Positions 1-8,104 of a stretch of 64,000 bases of DNA are shown one piece after another; the stretch's first letter is position 1; each line of letters begins with the position of its first letter. Source of the DNA: Kineococcus sp. TRM81007. Lineage in GTDB: Bacteria; Actinomycetota; Actinomycetes; Actinomycetales; Kineococcaceae. Location of the stretch: assembly GCF_022669155.1 (NCBI RefSeq), contig NZ_JALBVB010000056.1, forward strand, positions 312,471 to 376,470, in the 5' to 3' direction. A program made the translations under genes and the position numbers. A model generated the notes under the pieces. The model saw nothing but the letters and a program-made list of their open reading frames with translations, was not told the origin of the DNA and did no database searches.

Positions 1-20
1 CCGGCCCCGCGTCGCGTCCC

Positions 21-42
21 GAACCGAGTCAGAACCGAGTCA
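21..42. repeat. 11-bp tandem duplication over a stop codon
   Basis: The unit gaaccgagtca occurs twice back to back (21-31 and 32-42). The second copy contains the stop codon of the WXG100 gene (TCA at 40-42, TGA on the minus strand). The other copy therefore places a second TGA just downstream, in another frame. The same arrangement recurs at three other genes in this window. Confidence 0.85.
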
Positions 43-330
43 GCCGGCGAACATGCGCGCGTTGGCCGCCTCCACGTCCGCGTACTGACGGCCCGCCTGC
101 GCCAGGGCGCGCTGGATCTCCTCCAGGGAGGCCCGCACCCGGTCCTGCGTGCCGCGCCACTGCGCGCTCAGCGCCTGGAACCCCGCTGCCGCCTGCCCCT
201 TCCAGCACGACTCCAGGTCCAGCAGGTGGCGCATCATGCCGTCCACCTCACCCGCCAGGGCGGCCGCGGAAGCGGACACGGCGGCGCTCGCCTGCTCCAC
301 GCGCGCGCTGTCGACCTCGAACCTGCTCAT
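40..330 (-). CDS. WXG100 family (ESAT-6-like) secreted protein
   Basis: A 96-residue, largely helical protein with a Trp-Lys-Gly turn (in CWKGQAA, near residue 44). This is the WXG signature of the ESAT-6/CFP-10 superfamily, whose members form helical hairpin dimers and are exported by type VII secretion. The length of about 100 residues is typical. I start it at the ATG of MSRFEVDS because homologues begin there; the frame stays open for eight more codons upstream. No EssC/EccC secretion ATPase is visible in the window, so the export machinery must be elsewhere. The stop codon lies in a tandem duplication. The family call is firm; the specific role is unknown. Confidence 0.85.
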   Translation of the reverse strand: MSRFEVDSARVEQASAAVSASAAALAGEVDGMMRHLLDLESCWKGQAAAGFQALSAQWRGTQDRVRASLEEIQRALAQAGRQYADVEAANARMFAG

Positions 331-524
331 GGGATCCTCCTCCGCGCGGGTCACCCGCGCCGCGTGGGGGAGAGCCGTCCCTCCCCGCCGGGAACCCCGA
401 CGCTAGGCGGCACGAGGAGCCCCGTGCCGAGGTCGTCCACAGCCGCGTCCCCTCCCGCCCGCACCGGGCGCCGGTGGACACCGCGACGCACCTGCCGGGC
501 CGAGGACCGGGGGCGGGCCCCGCG

Positions 525-1139
525 GTGAGCGTGCTCGTCGACCCGCCCCGCTACCCCGCCCACGGTCGCTGGTGGGCGCACCTGGCCAGCGACTCCTCGC
601 TGGAGGAGCTGCACGCCTTCGCCGCCGCCCTCGACGTGCCGCGCGGCGCCTTCGAGGGCGACCACTACGACGTGCCCGCCGAGCTCGTCGAGCGGGCCGT
701 CGCCCGCGGTGCCGAGCCCGTCGCCACCCGTGAGCTGCTGCGCCGCGTGCGCGCGGCCGGGTTGCGCACCCCCAAGCGGCGCGGGGAGAAGGTCCTCGGC
801 ACCGCCGTCGTCGCGGGCGCCCGCGTGGACGTCGTGCGCGCCGCGCGCGTGCCGGCGCCGCACGGCACCCACGGGCTGCTCGTGGTGACCGGGGACGCGG
901 TCCTCCTGGCGCCCGACGGCCGGCTGCCCCCCGCGGCGGAGCCGGGGCAGCGGCCCGTGCTCGGGTTCCGCCGCACCTGGCGGCGCGCCGGCGGGCGCAC
1001 CGCCGTCGTGCACGACGGCCTGCTGCTGCCCGCCGACGGCGATCGACCGGCGACCGGGGTGCGTGCCGTGCCGCTGGACGACCCCGCCGTCGCGACCGCC
1101 TGGTGGTGGCCCCTGGTGCGAGCGCACCCGCGCGCCTGA
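525..1139 (+). CDS. DUF4031 domain protein
   Basis: The N-terminus (SVLVDPPRYPAHGRWWAHL, then SDSSLEELHAFA) matches the short DUF4031 domain, which is often an N-terminal module in actinobacterial proteins of unknown function. The remaining ~120 residues are rich in Arg, Val and Pro and carry no motif I recognise. I choose the GTG at 525 because it puts the domain at the N-terminus; an in-frame GTG at 474 would add 17 low-complexity residues. It is transcribed away from the WXG100 gene and ends in a perfect palindrome shared with the convergent gene. The biochemical function is unknown. Confidence 0.7.
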   Translation: MSVLVDPPRYPAHGRWWAHLASDSSLEELHAFAAALDVPRGAFEGDHYDVPAELVERAVARGAEPVATRELLRRVRAAGLRTPKRRGEKVLGTAVVAGARVDVVRAARVPAPHGTHGLLVVTGDAVLLAPDGRLPPAAEPGQRPVLGFRRTWRRAGGRTAVVHDGLLLPADGDRPATGVRAVPLDDPAVATAWWWPLVRAHPRA

Positions 1140-1145
1140 GCGGAC

Positions 1146-1179
1146 CCGGGGTGTGCGGGTGCGCACCCGCACACCCCGG
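1146..1179. terminator. Perfect palindromic bidirectional terminator
   Basis: A perfect 34-bp palindrome (17-bp arms, no spacer) centred between 1162 and 1163. It lies between two convergent stop codons, 6 bp after the DUF4031 stop and 3 bp before the cell-wall-binding-protein stop. No T-tract follows on either side, as is common for intrinsic-type hairpins in high-GC actinobacteria. Confidence 0.7.
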
Positions 1180-1182
1180 CCC

Positions 1183-2703
1183 TCACAGCCCCAGCAGCGC
1201 CTTCGCCTCCGCCAGCACCGGTGCCGGGACGACGCCCTCGCCGCCGAGCACGTACACCGCCTCGACCCTCCCGGCCCCGGCCGCCAGGTACTCCCGCACC
1301 GCCTCCGGCAGCCGGTCGCCGACCAGCAGCACCGCCGCGTCGCGCCGGCCCGCGGCCGCCGCGCCCGCCAGCGCGTCCGGGAAGGTCGATCCCGTCGCCA
1401 GGACGACCGTCGTCGCGTCCGGGAAGAGCGTCCCGGCGATCCGTGCGGACGTCTCGTACCGGTCCGAGCCCGCCAGGCGCTCCGCCTCGAAGCCGCCGGC
1501 CGCCAGCTCCGCCAGGACCGCGTCGCCGACCGACGCGGCGCCACCGGCGACGTGGACCTCCACGTCGCCCAGCCCCTGGAGGAACGCCAGGACGCGCGGG
1601 TCCAGCGCGTCGGGCGCGGTCAGCAGGACCGGGGCCTGCGCGCTCGCCGCGAACGCAGCCCCCGACAGCGCGTCGGCGAAGCCGGTGCTGCCGGCGAGGA
1701 CCACCTCGTCGACGTCGACGCCGGCGTCCACGAGGAAGCTCCCCAGCTGCAGCGCGGTCCCCACCCGGTCCTCACCGGCGATGCGGACCACCTCGTAGCC
1801 GGCCGCGCGCAGGCCGTCGGCCACCGAGGGGGCGATGGCGTTCTCGCCGCCCAGCAGGTAGACGGTGCCCGTGGCCCCCAGGGCGCGCGCGATCTCGGCC
1901 CCGACGCTGTCGGGCAGCGTGGCGGTGTCGGTCAGCAGCACCGGGGCCTCCTCCCACACGGCCACCGGGGCGGCGGCCAGCGCGTCGGCGAAGGCGTCGG
2001 CCCGGGCCAGCAGCACGGCCCCGGCGTCGCCGTCGGCGGGGAAGTCCTCACGCGCGAGCCGGTTGGCCGTCTGGAAGCGGTCCGCGCCGCCCAGGCGAGC
2101 GCTGCCGCCGCCGACCTGGACCTCGACGGGCACGCTGACGGGGGTGCCGCCGTCAGGCGTCGCGGTGACGGTGACCGTGTAGGTGCCCGCCTGCGCGTAC
2201 GCGTGCTTGCCGAACGCCTTCACCTCGTCGCGCCCGGGACCCGCCACGCGCATCGGCTGCGGCTCCGACCCGTCGCCGAAGTCCACCACGAGCTCGACGC
2301 CGGCGGCCGGGCGCCCCGCGGCGAGGGTGGCGGTACCGCCGTCGGTCGTCTCCTCGCCGTCGGTCGTCTCCTCGCCGTCGGTGCCCTCCCCGGTGGTGTC
2401 CTCGCCCTCGCCCTCGTCCTCGGGGTCGCCCTCGCCCTCGTCCTCGGGGTCGTCCTCGTCCTCGGGGTCGTCCTCGTCCTCGGGGTCGTCCTCGTCCTCG
2501 TCCGTCTCGTCGAGCTCGTACTCGGCGGCGACCGTGACGACCCCGCTGGGCGTGGCGATCGCCGGGCGGACCTCCACCTCCAGCACGTCCGCTGCGGCCT
2601 CGCCGCTCTCGTCCGCCTGCGCCGGGGTGCCCGCGGTGCCGAGCGCCAGAGCCAGCACCAGGGCGGCGCCGAGCTCGCGGCGGGAACGGCTGCTGTTCGT
2701 CAC
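1183..2703 (-). CDS. Secreted PKD-like and cell-wall-binding-repeat-2 protein (internal start)
   Basis: Starts at a GTG (2703-2701) preceded by AGGAGG four bases upstream on the minus strand, followed by a signal peptide (RRELGAALVLALALGTAG, then AQA). Next come an acidic Asp/Glu/Pro repeat tract, a PKD-like domain (VDFGDGSE ... HAYAQAGTYTVTV) and three cell-wall-binding-repeat-2 units ending at the C-terminus, each with an AGADRF/AGSDRYET-like start and a VYLLGGE-like core. Such repeats anchor surface proteins non-covalently to the wall. The strong ribosome site and signal peptide argue that this is made as its own 506-residue protein even though the HtrA frame reads into it. A cargo function is not evident. 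Confidence 0.75.
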   Translation of the reverse strand: MTNSSRSRRELGAALVLALALGTAGTPAQADESGEAAADVLEVEVRPAIATPSGVVTVAAEYELDETDEDEDDPEDEDDPEDEDDPEDEGEGDPEDEGEGEDTTGEGTDGEETTDGEETTDGGTATLAAGRPAAGVELVVDFGDGSEPQPMRVAGPGRDEVKAFGKHAYAQAGTYTVTVTATPDGGTPVSVPVEVQVGGGSARLGGADRFQTANRLAREDFPADGDAGAVLLARADAFADALAAAPVAVWEEAPVLLTDTATLPDSVGAEIARALGATGTVYLLGGENAIAPSVADGLRAAGYEVVRIAGEDRVGTALQLGSFLVDAGVDVDEVVLAGSTGFADALSGAAFAASAQAPVLLTAPDALDPRVLAFLQGLGDVEVHVAGGAASVGDAVLAELAAGGFEAERLAGSDRYETSARIAGTLFPDATTVVLATGSTFPDALAGAAAAGRRDAAVLLVGDRLPEAVREYLAAGAGRVEAVYVLGGEGVVPAPVLAEAKALLGL

Positions 2704-4296
2704 GTGTCCTCCTGGAGGTCTGCCGTCCGGCCGTCCGGCCGTCCAGCCCTGAGGATCGGCACGTCGCCGGGGCGCACGCAGGGGCCGGGCGGGGGAGACC
2801 CGGCCGGAGCAGCCGTGACGGGGCGGGCGCGCGGTCAGGGTGGCGGTCAGCGTCTCCTCGGAACCGTCGCGCACGACGGTCAGCTCCACCTCGCTGCCGA
2901 CCGCGACCTCGCGGACCGCCGCCGTCAGCGCCTCGTAGCCTGCGGTGAACTCGCCGTCGACCGCGGTGATGACGTCGCCGGCCCGCAGACCCGCCTGCGC
3001 GGCCGGGGTGCCCTCGCTCACCGCGGCGACCTGCGCGCCCGTGCGGGTCACCTCGCCCACCGTCACCGCCGGGTCGTCCTGCGTCAGGCTCACGCCCAGC
3101 CACGCGTGGTCGGCGGTGCCGTCGGCCACGAGCTGGTCGGCGATCATCCCCACCTCGTTCGCGGGGATCGCGAAGCCCAGGCCGATGCTGCCGGACTGCG
3201 CGGAGGCCGACGAGCTCAGCGTGGCGATGGAGGAGTTCACGCCGATGACGCGGCCGCTGGAGTCCAGCAGCGCCCCGCCGGAGTTGCCCGGGTTGATCGC
3301 CGCGTCGGTCTGGATGGCGTTCGTCGCCACGGTCTCCGTGGTCGTCTGCTGACCGAACGGGCCGCCGTAGGGGTTCTGCGCCTCCGTCTCGGCGGTCGTC
3401 AGCACCGGCCGGTCCACCGCCGAGACGATGCCCGTGGTGGCGCTGCCGGCCAGGCCCAGCGGGTTGCCCAGCGCCATGACGGCCTGCCCGGGCACGACCT
3501 CGTCGGAGTCGGCGAAGGTGGCCGGCGCCAGGTCCGCGGGCGGGTCCTGCAGCTGCAGCACGGCCAGGTCGGTCGCCGGGTCGGTGCCCACGATCGTCGC
3601 CTCGTACCGACGCCCGTCGCTGAGGGTGACGACGATCTGCGCGTTCGCGCCGGCGCCGGTGACGACGTGGTTGTTCGTCACGACGTGGCCCTGCTCGTCG
3701 TAGACGATGCCGGAGCCCACGCCGGAACCCTGCGCGGAGCTCACGCCCACCGCGACGACGCTGGGGGAGACGGAGTCCGCCACGGCCTGCCAGTTGACGG
3801 TCGTCTCGCTGACGCCCTGGATCGTGCCGCCCGAGCGGGCGGACACCGTGGTGCCCGTGCCCGCCTCCTGCCCGAAGGCGCCCAGCAGGCCGGCCGTCAG
3901 GGCGCTGGCGGCCACGGCGCCGGCGACGGCCACGCCCGCCACCCCGGCCCAGCCGGGACGCCGGCGCGGCCCCCGGCCGCCGCCACCGTCGCCGCCGGAG
4001 CCGCCGTCACCGCCCCCGGGAGGGGTGGGGCCGCCGGGCGTCGCCCACGGGTCGTGGGGCTGAGCGCCCTGCGGTCCGTAGGGGGAGGGGCCGTAGGGGC
4101 TGCCCCCCCGCAGGGGCTGGGTGGGGTGGCTGCCCGGGTAGCCGTGCTGGGCCGGTGCCTGCGGCGCGGTGGGGGCCCCGCCGTCGGGGTCGGGGCCGTA
4201 CCCGCGGGCCTGGACCGCGGTGCCGGCGGAGGGGGAGCCGCCGAACGGCGCGGCGCTGCCGTCGGCGGTGCGGTGCTGGTCGGCGGTGCGGTCCAT
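1183..4296 (-). CDS. HtrA/DegP-type membrane serine protease, in-frame with a downstream cell-wall-binding protein
   Basis: A 1037-codon frame. Residues 1-110 are Gly/Pro/Gln-rich and cytoplasmic, 114-140 form one membrane helix, about 165-370 are a trypsin-like domain, and 395-492 a PDZ domain. The catalytic triad is visible: His210 (in VVTNNHVV), Asp243 (in DPATDLAVL) and Ser339 (in GNSGGALL). A normal HtrA should stop near residue 493 (about base 2818). Here no stop intervenes, and the frame runs through 38 linker-like residues into a separate-looking secreted protein that starts at 2703. Either a fusion protein is made by readthrough, or a frameshift or sequencing error removed the HtrA stop. 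It sits downstream of the two-component pair, which suggests envelope-stress proteolysis. Domain calls are firm; the fusion is uncertain. Confidence 0.8.
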   Translation of the reverse strand: MDRTADQHRTADGSAAPFGGSPSAGTAVQARGYGPDPDGGAPTAPQAPAQHGYPGSHPTQPLRGGSPYGPSPYGPQGAQPHDPWATPGGPTPPGGGDGGSGGDGGGGRGPRRRPGWAGVAGVAVAGAVAASALTAGLLGAFGQEAGTGTTVSARSGGTIQGVSETTVNWQAVADSVSPSVVAVGVSSAQGSGVGSGIVYDEQGHVVTNNHVVTGAGANAQIVVTLSDGRRYEATIVGTDPATDLAVLQLQDPPADLAPATFADSDEVVPGQAVMALGNPLGLAGSATTGIVSAVDRPVLTTAETEAQNPYGGPFGQQTTTETVATNAIQTDAAINPGNSGGALLDSSGRVIGVNSSIATLSSSASAQSGSIGLGFAIPANEVGMIADQLVADGTADHAWLGVSLTQDDPAVTVGEVTRTGAQVAAVSEGTPAAQAGLRAGDVITAVDGEFTAGYEALTAAVREVAVGSEVELTVVRDGSEETLTATLTARPPRHGCSGRVSPARPLRAPRRRADPQGWTAGRPDGRPPGGHVTNSSRSRRELGAALVLALALGTAGTPAQADESGEAAADVLEVEVRPAIATPSGVVTVAAEYELDETDEDEDDPEDEDDPEDEDDPEDEGEGDPEDEGEGEDTTGEGTDGEETTDGEETTDGGTATLAAGRPAAGVELVVDFGDGSEPQPMRVAGPGRDEVKAFGKHAYAQAGTYTVTVTATPDGGTPVSVPVEVQVGGGSARLGGADRFQTANRLAREDFPADGDAGAVLLARADAFADALAAAPVAVWEEAPVLLTDTATLPDSVGAEIARALGATGTVYLLGGENAIAPSVADGLRAAGYEVVRIAGEDRVGTALQLGSFLVDAGVDVDEVVLAGSTGFADALSGAAFAASAQAPVLLTAPDALDPRVLAFLQGLGDVEVHVAGGAASVGDAVLAELAAGGFEAERLAGSDRYETSARIAGTLFPDATTVVLATGSTFPDALAGAAAAGRRDAAVLLVGDRLPEAVREYLAAGAGRVEAVYVLGGEGVVPAPVLAEAKALLGL
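2401..2509. repeat. Coding minisatellite for an acidic Asp-Pro-Glu-Asp tract
   Basis: Imperfect tandem copies of a 15-base unit related to gtcctcgtcctcggg. On the minus strand they encode repeated DPEDE units in the linker between the signal peptide and the PKD-like domain of the cell-wall-binding protein. All changes are multiples of three, so the frame is kept. Confidence 0.8.
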
Positions 4297-4445
4297 CCTC
4301 GTTCACCTCTGGTGTGCGGTGCCGGTGGGCACGGGGAGCCGGTGGGGCACGGGGAGCCGGTGCCCCCCGTCCTGCGGGGGCGTGCCCCCGTCTCCCCTCC
4401 ATTGACGGTCCCCGCCCTGCAGGAGCGCCCGGAACGGGCTGGACG

Positions 4446-6038
4446 TCAGCTGTGAATCCGGGAACCGACGCGCTCGCCGCCGCCCGGACCACCCCCGTCG
4501 CCGTGGCTCCCCCCGCCGTCCTCGCCGCCGAGCTGGGCCGGCGCGGCGCGGAAGCGCACCCGGAACGTCGCGCCGCCGCCCGGCGTGGGCACGGCCGCCA
4601 CCGTGCCGCCGTGGCCGGCCACGATGCTCGCCACGATCGCCAGGCCCAGCCCCGAGCCGCCGCCCGTGCCGCGCCGCCGGGAGGCGTCCAGCCGGTAGAA
4701 GCGCTCGAACACCCTCTCGGCCTCCTCGGGCGGCAGACCCGGGCCGTGGTCGCGCACCTCCAGCACCGACTCCGGACCCGACGGCCCGGCCACCAGGCCG
4801 ACGGCGACCTCCACCGGGGTGCCGGCCGGGGTGTGGTGCAGGGCGTTGCCCAGCAGGTTCGTCACCACCTGCCGCACACCCGCCTCGTCGGCCAGCACCA
4901 CCGCCGAGGCCGGGCCGGTGCCCTCCTGCACGCCGGTCAGCCGCACCTGCCGGTCCGGCGCCAGCGCCCGCGCGTCGTGCACCGCGTCGGAGGCCACGAC
5001 CACCAGGTCCACCGGGTCGCTGCGCCTGTCGGGACGGCGCTGCGCCTCGTCCAGGCGGGCCAGCGCCAGCAGGTCCTCCACCAGGCGGCCCAGGCGGGTG
5101 GACTCGCCCTCGATGCGCCCCATGACGTGCACCACGTCCTGCGGTTCGCGCACGGCGCCCTGCCGGTACAGCTCGGCGAACCCGCGGATCGCCGCCAGCG
5201 GGGTCCGCAGCTCGTGGCTGGCGTCGGCGACGAACCGGCGCATCTGCTCCTCGGAGCGCTGCCGGGCCCGGAAGGAGTCCTCGATCCGCGCGAGCATCGC
5301 GTTCAGCGCCGCGGCCAGCCGCCCGATCTCCGTGGTCGGCGGGGCGCTGCGCACGCGGCGCGACAGGTCGCCGGCCGCGATGGCCGAGGCGGTGCGCTCG
5401 ATGTCGTCCAGCGGCCGGAAGGAGCGGCGGATCACCACCGCGGCCAGGCCCGTGCCCAGCAGCAGCACCGACGCGCCCGCCAGCAGGGCGACCGTGCGGT
5501 AGCGCGCGAGCGTCTCCTGCACGCCGGCCAGCGGCAGCGCCACGGCCGCGTTGACGGGCACGGTGTCGAAGGTGACGAGCAGCACCCGCCACTGACCACC
5601 GTCGTCCTCGCCGCCGACGGTGAAGGCGGTGCCCGCCCGCTCGGCGACCACCTCGCTCGTCAGCTCCGGCAGGTCCGGGCGCGCCGTGCAGCCGCGCGAG
5701 CCGTCCGCGGGTGGGCACAGCTCGTCCAGGCTGCCGCCGTCCGCGTCGGTCAGGAGCACGTAGAAGGAGGAGAAGGGCACCGCGTCGCTGGGGTAGCCCT
5801 GGGCCAGGTGCGACAGGGACACCTCCACCGCGACGCGCCCCCGGCCGTTCAGCTCCTCGTCCACCTGCCGCAGCAGGTTCGAGCGCAGCAGCGTCAGCGA
5901 CACCCCGCCGAAGACGGTCATCGCCACCAGCAGCAGCGCCACGGCGATGACCAGCAGCCGCGTCTGCAGCGGCACCCGCTCCTCGGCGGCGCGCACCCGC
6001 CCGCGCCAGCGGCCCGGCACCGCCCCGGCCCGGCTCAC
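4446..6038 (-). CDS. HAMP-domain sensor histidine kinase
   Basis: A 530-residue two-membrane-pass sensor. It has an N-terminal helix (LLVIAVALLLVAMTVFGG), an extracytoplasmic domain of ~140 residues with two cysteines, a second helix and a HAMP linker (FRPLDDIERTASAIAAGDL). The H-box is ADASHELRTPLAAIRGF (phospho-acceptor His), followed by N-box NLLGNALHHTP, G1 DHGPGLPPEE and G2 GGGSGLGLAIV. All catalytic boxes are intact. The GTG start (6038-6036) overlaps the TGA of the response regulator (GTGA), so the two are translationally coupled. The cognate regulator is directly upstream and the HtrA protease directly downstream, which suggests an envelope-stress circuit; this is inference. Confidence 0.93.
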   Translation of the reverse strand: MSRAGAVPGRWRGRVRAAEERVPLQTRLLVIAVALLLVAMTVFGGVSLTLLRSNLLRQVDEELNGRGRVAVEVSLSHLAQGYPSDAVPFSSFYVLLTDADGGSLDELCPPADGSRGCTARPDLPELTSEVVAERAGTAFTVGGEDDGGQWRVLLVTFDTVPVNAAVALPLAGVQETLARYRTVALLAGASVLLLGTGLAAVVIRRSFRPLDDIERTASAIAAGDLSRRVRSAPPTTEIGRLAAALNAMLARIEDSFRARQRSEEQMRRFVADASHELRTPLAAIRGFAELYRQGAVREPQDVVHVMGRIEGESTRLGRLVEDLLALARLDEAQRRPDRRSDPVDLVVVASDAVHDARALAPDRQVRLTGVQEGTGPASAVVLADEAGVRQVVTNLLGNALHHTPAGTPVEVAVGLVAGPSGPESVLEVRDHGPGLPPEEAERVFERFYRLDASRRRGTGGGSGLGLAIVASIVAGHGGTVAAVPTPGGGATFRVRFRAAPAQLGGEDGGGSHGDGGGPGGGERVGSRIHS

Positions 6039-6754
6039 CCGGCGTCCGACGGCACGCGCAGCACGTAGCCGACGCCGCGCTTGGTGTGGATCAGCGGCAC
6101 CAGGCCCTCGGTGTCCAGCTTGCGGCGCAGGTAGGAGATGTACGACTCCACGATGCCCGCCTCGCCGTTGAAGTCGTAGTCCCACACGTGATCCAGGATC
6201 TGCGCCTTCGACAGCACCCGGTTCGGGTTGAGCATCAGGTAGCGCAGCAGCTTGAACTCGGTGGGCGACAGCTCCACCGCCCGGCCCGCGCGGCGCACCT
6301 CGTGGGAGTCCTCGTCCATCTCCAGGTCGTGGAAGACGAGGTGGCCGGACTCGGCCCCGGCCGGGCCGCCGGTGCGCCGCAGCACCGCGCGGATGCGCGC
6401 CACGACCTCCTCCAGGCTGAACGGCTTGGTCACGTAGTCGTCGCCGCCGACGGTCAGGCCGTTCACCTTGTCCGCGGTGTCGTCGCGGGCCGTGAGGAAC
6501 AGCACCGGTACCGGACGACCGCGCTCGCGCAGCTTGCGGGTGACGGTGAACCCGTCCAGGTCCGGCAGCATGACGTCCAGCACCACCAGGTCCGGGCGCA
6601 CCTTCTCGGCGAGCTCCAGCGCCTGGGCGCCGTCGGCGGCCGAGGTCACCTCGAAGCCCGCGAAGCGCAAGCTGGTGGCGAGCAGTTCGCGGATGCTCGG
6701 CTCGTCGTCCACGACGAGCAACCGGGCCTCCGGGGGTGTGTTCGCGCTCCTCAC
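6035..6754 (-). CDS. OmpR/PhoB-family response regulator
   Basis: A 239-residue regulator with a receiver domain (LLVVDDEPSIRE, phospho-Asp in VVLDVMLPD, Lys in YVTKPFS) and a C-terminal winged helix (SPTEFKLLRYLMLNPNRVLS, VESYISYLRRKLD, RGVGYVLR). I chose the GTG at 6754, which begins VRSANTPPEARLLVVDDE just before the receiver core. The frame extends 61 codons further upstream, but those residues are low-complexity and overlap the divergent promoter region. It is first gene of the kinase operon and probably autoregulates together with the downstream HtrA gene. The family is certain; the stimulus is unknown. Confidence 0.93.
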   Translation of the reverse strand: MRSANTPPEARLLVVDDEPSIRELLATSLRFAGFEVTSAADGAQALELAEKVRPDLVVLDVMLPDLDGFTVTRKLRERGRPVPVLFLTARDDTADKVNGLTVGGDDYVTKPFSLEEVVARIRAVLRRTGGPAGAESGHLVFHDLEMDEDSHEVRRAGRAVELSPTEFKLLRYLMLNPNRVLSKAQILDHVWDYDFNGEAGIVESYISYLRRKLDTEGLVPLIHTKRGVGYVLRVPSDAG

Positions 6755-6845
6755 CCCCCCGATCCTGCCCCCGACGGCTGGGAAGCACCTGGGGAGGTGC
6801 TGGGGCGAGGGGACGGGTGCGGGGGTGGCTGGCAGACTCCCGGGC

Positions 6846-7631
6846 GTGCTGCGCTCCGTGACCGCCACCCGGTACGTGCTGCCGCTGCGCGAGGGCGGCA
6901 GCATGCCGGGCCTGTGCGAGGCCGACGACCTGGGCACCTACGTCGTGAAGTTCTCCGGCGCCGGGCAGGGCCGCAGGGTCCTCGTCGCCGAGGTGCTCGC
7001 CGCGCGCCTGGCCGCGGCCCTGGAGCTGGCGGTGCCCGAGCTGGTCGTGGCCGAGGTGGACCCCGTCATCGGCCGCGGCGAGCCGGACGAGGAGGTGCAG
7101 GACCTGCTGCTGCGCTCGCCGGGCGCGAACCTGGGCACGGACTTCCTGCCCGGGGCGCTCTCGTTCGACCCGGCGGTGGACCCGGTGGACCCCGGCTGGG
7201 CGGCGCGGGTGCTGTGGTTCGACGCCCTCGTGCTCAACGTGGACCGCTCCTGGCGCAACCCCAACGCGCTGTGGTGGGGCGGGCGCCCCTGGCTGATCGA
7301 CCACGGTGCGGCGCTGTACTTCCACCACGACTGGGCGCGCGCCGCGGCGAGCGCGACCCGGCCGCTGCGGCACGCCGAGGACCACCTGCTGCTGCGGGCC
7401 GCGGCCGACGTGGCGGACGTGGACGCGGCGTGCGCGGCGGCGCTGACGCCGGACGTGCTGCGGGCCGCGGTCGGCGACGTGCCGGACGTGTGGCTGGACG
7501 CGGAGCCGGGGTTCGGTTCCGCGGACGAGGTGCGCGAGGCGTACCTGGAGTGGTTCACCGCGCGGCTGGCGCCACCACGGCCCTGGGTGGGCGAGCTGGC
7601 CGCCGTGCAGGGGGAGGCGCGCCGTGGCTGA
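6846..7631 (+). CDS. HipA-like (HipA_2 type) kinase
   Basis: A 261-residue single-domain HipA-fold protein, much shorter than the ~440-residue HipA toxins and lacking their N-terminal subdomain. Visible kinase features are Lys35 (TYVVKF), the catalytic segment LVLNVDRSWRNPN (Asp133, Asn138, Asn140) and a DFG-like IDHGAAL (Asp152). It starts at a GTG divergent from the response regulator. Its last 8 bases overlap the start of the DUF3037 gene, so the two are co-translated. This pairing is known in many bacteria, but the substrate and role are not established. No HipB-type repressor is present, so a classical toxin-antitoxin module is not supported. Confidence 0.8.
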   Translation: MLRSVTATRYVLPLREGGSMPGLCEADDLGTYVVKFSGAGQGRRVLVAEVLAARLAAALELAVPELVVAEVDPVIGRGEPDEEVQDLLLRSPGANLGTDFLPGALSFDPAVDPVDPGWAARVLWFDALVLNVDRSWRNPNALWWGGRPWLIDHGAALYFHHDWARAAASATRPLRHAEDHLLLRAAADVADVDAACAAALTPDVLRAAVGDVPDVWLDAEPGFGSADEVREAYLEWFTARLAPPRPWVGELAAVQGEARRG

Positions 7632-8016
7632 GGGCCTGGACGTCTACGAGTACGCGGTGGTGCGGGTGGTGCCGCGCGTGGAGCGCGCGGAGTTCCTCAA
7701 CGCCGGGGTGGTGCTGTGGTGCCGCGCGCGCGAGCACCTGGCCGCCCGCACCGCGCTGGACGACGCCCGCCTGCGGGCGCTGGCACCGGACGTGGACGCC
7801 GCGGCGGTCGCCCGGCACCTGGACGCGCTGGAGCGGGTGTGCGCGGACGACCCGGCCGCCGGTGCCGCCGCGTCCGAGGCGCGCGGGGCGCGGTTCCGCT
7901 GGTTGACGGCCCCGCGCAGCACCGTGGTCCAGACCTCGCCGGTGCACTGCGGGCTGACCGCCGACCCGGCCGCGGAGCTGGACCGGCTGCTGCGCGCCCT
8001 CGTCACCGGTCCCTGA
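7624..8016 (+). CDS. DUF3037 protein, partner of the HipA-like kinase
   Basis: A 130-residue protein matching DUF3037: an N-terminal YEYAVVRVVPRVERAEFLNAG segment and a later TSPVHCGL motif with an acidic C-terminal helix. It begins at a GTG inside the end of the upstream kinase gene (8-base overlap). In many genomes DUF3037 genes lie next to HipA_2 kinases, so the two probably act as one unit, perhaps as substrate, regulator or inhibitor. No catalytic motif is visible. It converges on the PhoX gene across a short G+C hairpin region. Confidence 0.8.
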   Translation: MAEGLDVYEYAVVRVVPRVERAEFLNAGVVLWCRAREHLAARTALDDARLRALAPDVDAAAVARHLDALERVCADDPAAGAAASEARGARFRWLTAPRSTVVQTSPVHCGLTADPAAELDRLLRALVTGP

Positions 8017-8029
8017 CCCGCCGCCGACC

Positions 8030-8053
8030 CGCCCCCGGACGCGCCCGGGGGCG
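8030..8053. terminator. G+C hairpin between convergent genes
   Basis: 8-bp perfect arms (cgcccccg at 8030-8037, cgggggcg at 8046-8053) around an 8-base loop, between the DUF3037 and PhoX stop codons. A second short hairpin (gaccgcccccgggcggtc) follows near 8079-8096. Neither has a T-tract. Confidence 0.45.
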
Positions 8054-8104
8054 GCCGGGGGAGCCGAAGCCCCACCCGACCGCCCCCGGGCGGTCCCGCC
8101 TCGA

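Noticed and set aside
1063-4455. A 1130-codon open frame antisense to the HtrA and wall-binding genes
   Set aside because: The GC content leaves long stop-free antisense frames; the real minus-strand frame has motifs and ribosome sites, this one has neither.
6846-8016. A classical HipBA toxin-antitoxin module
   Set aside because: No HipB-like repressor, and the kinase lacks the HipA N-terminal subdomain.
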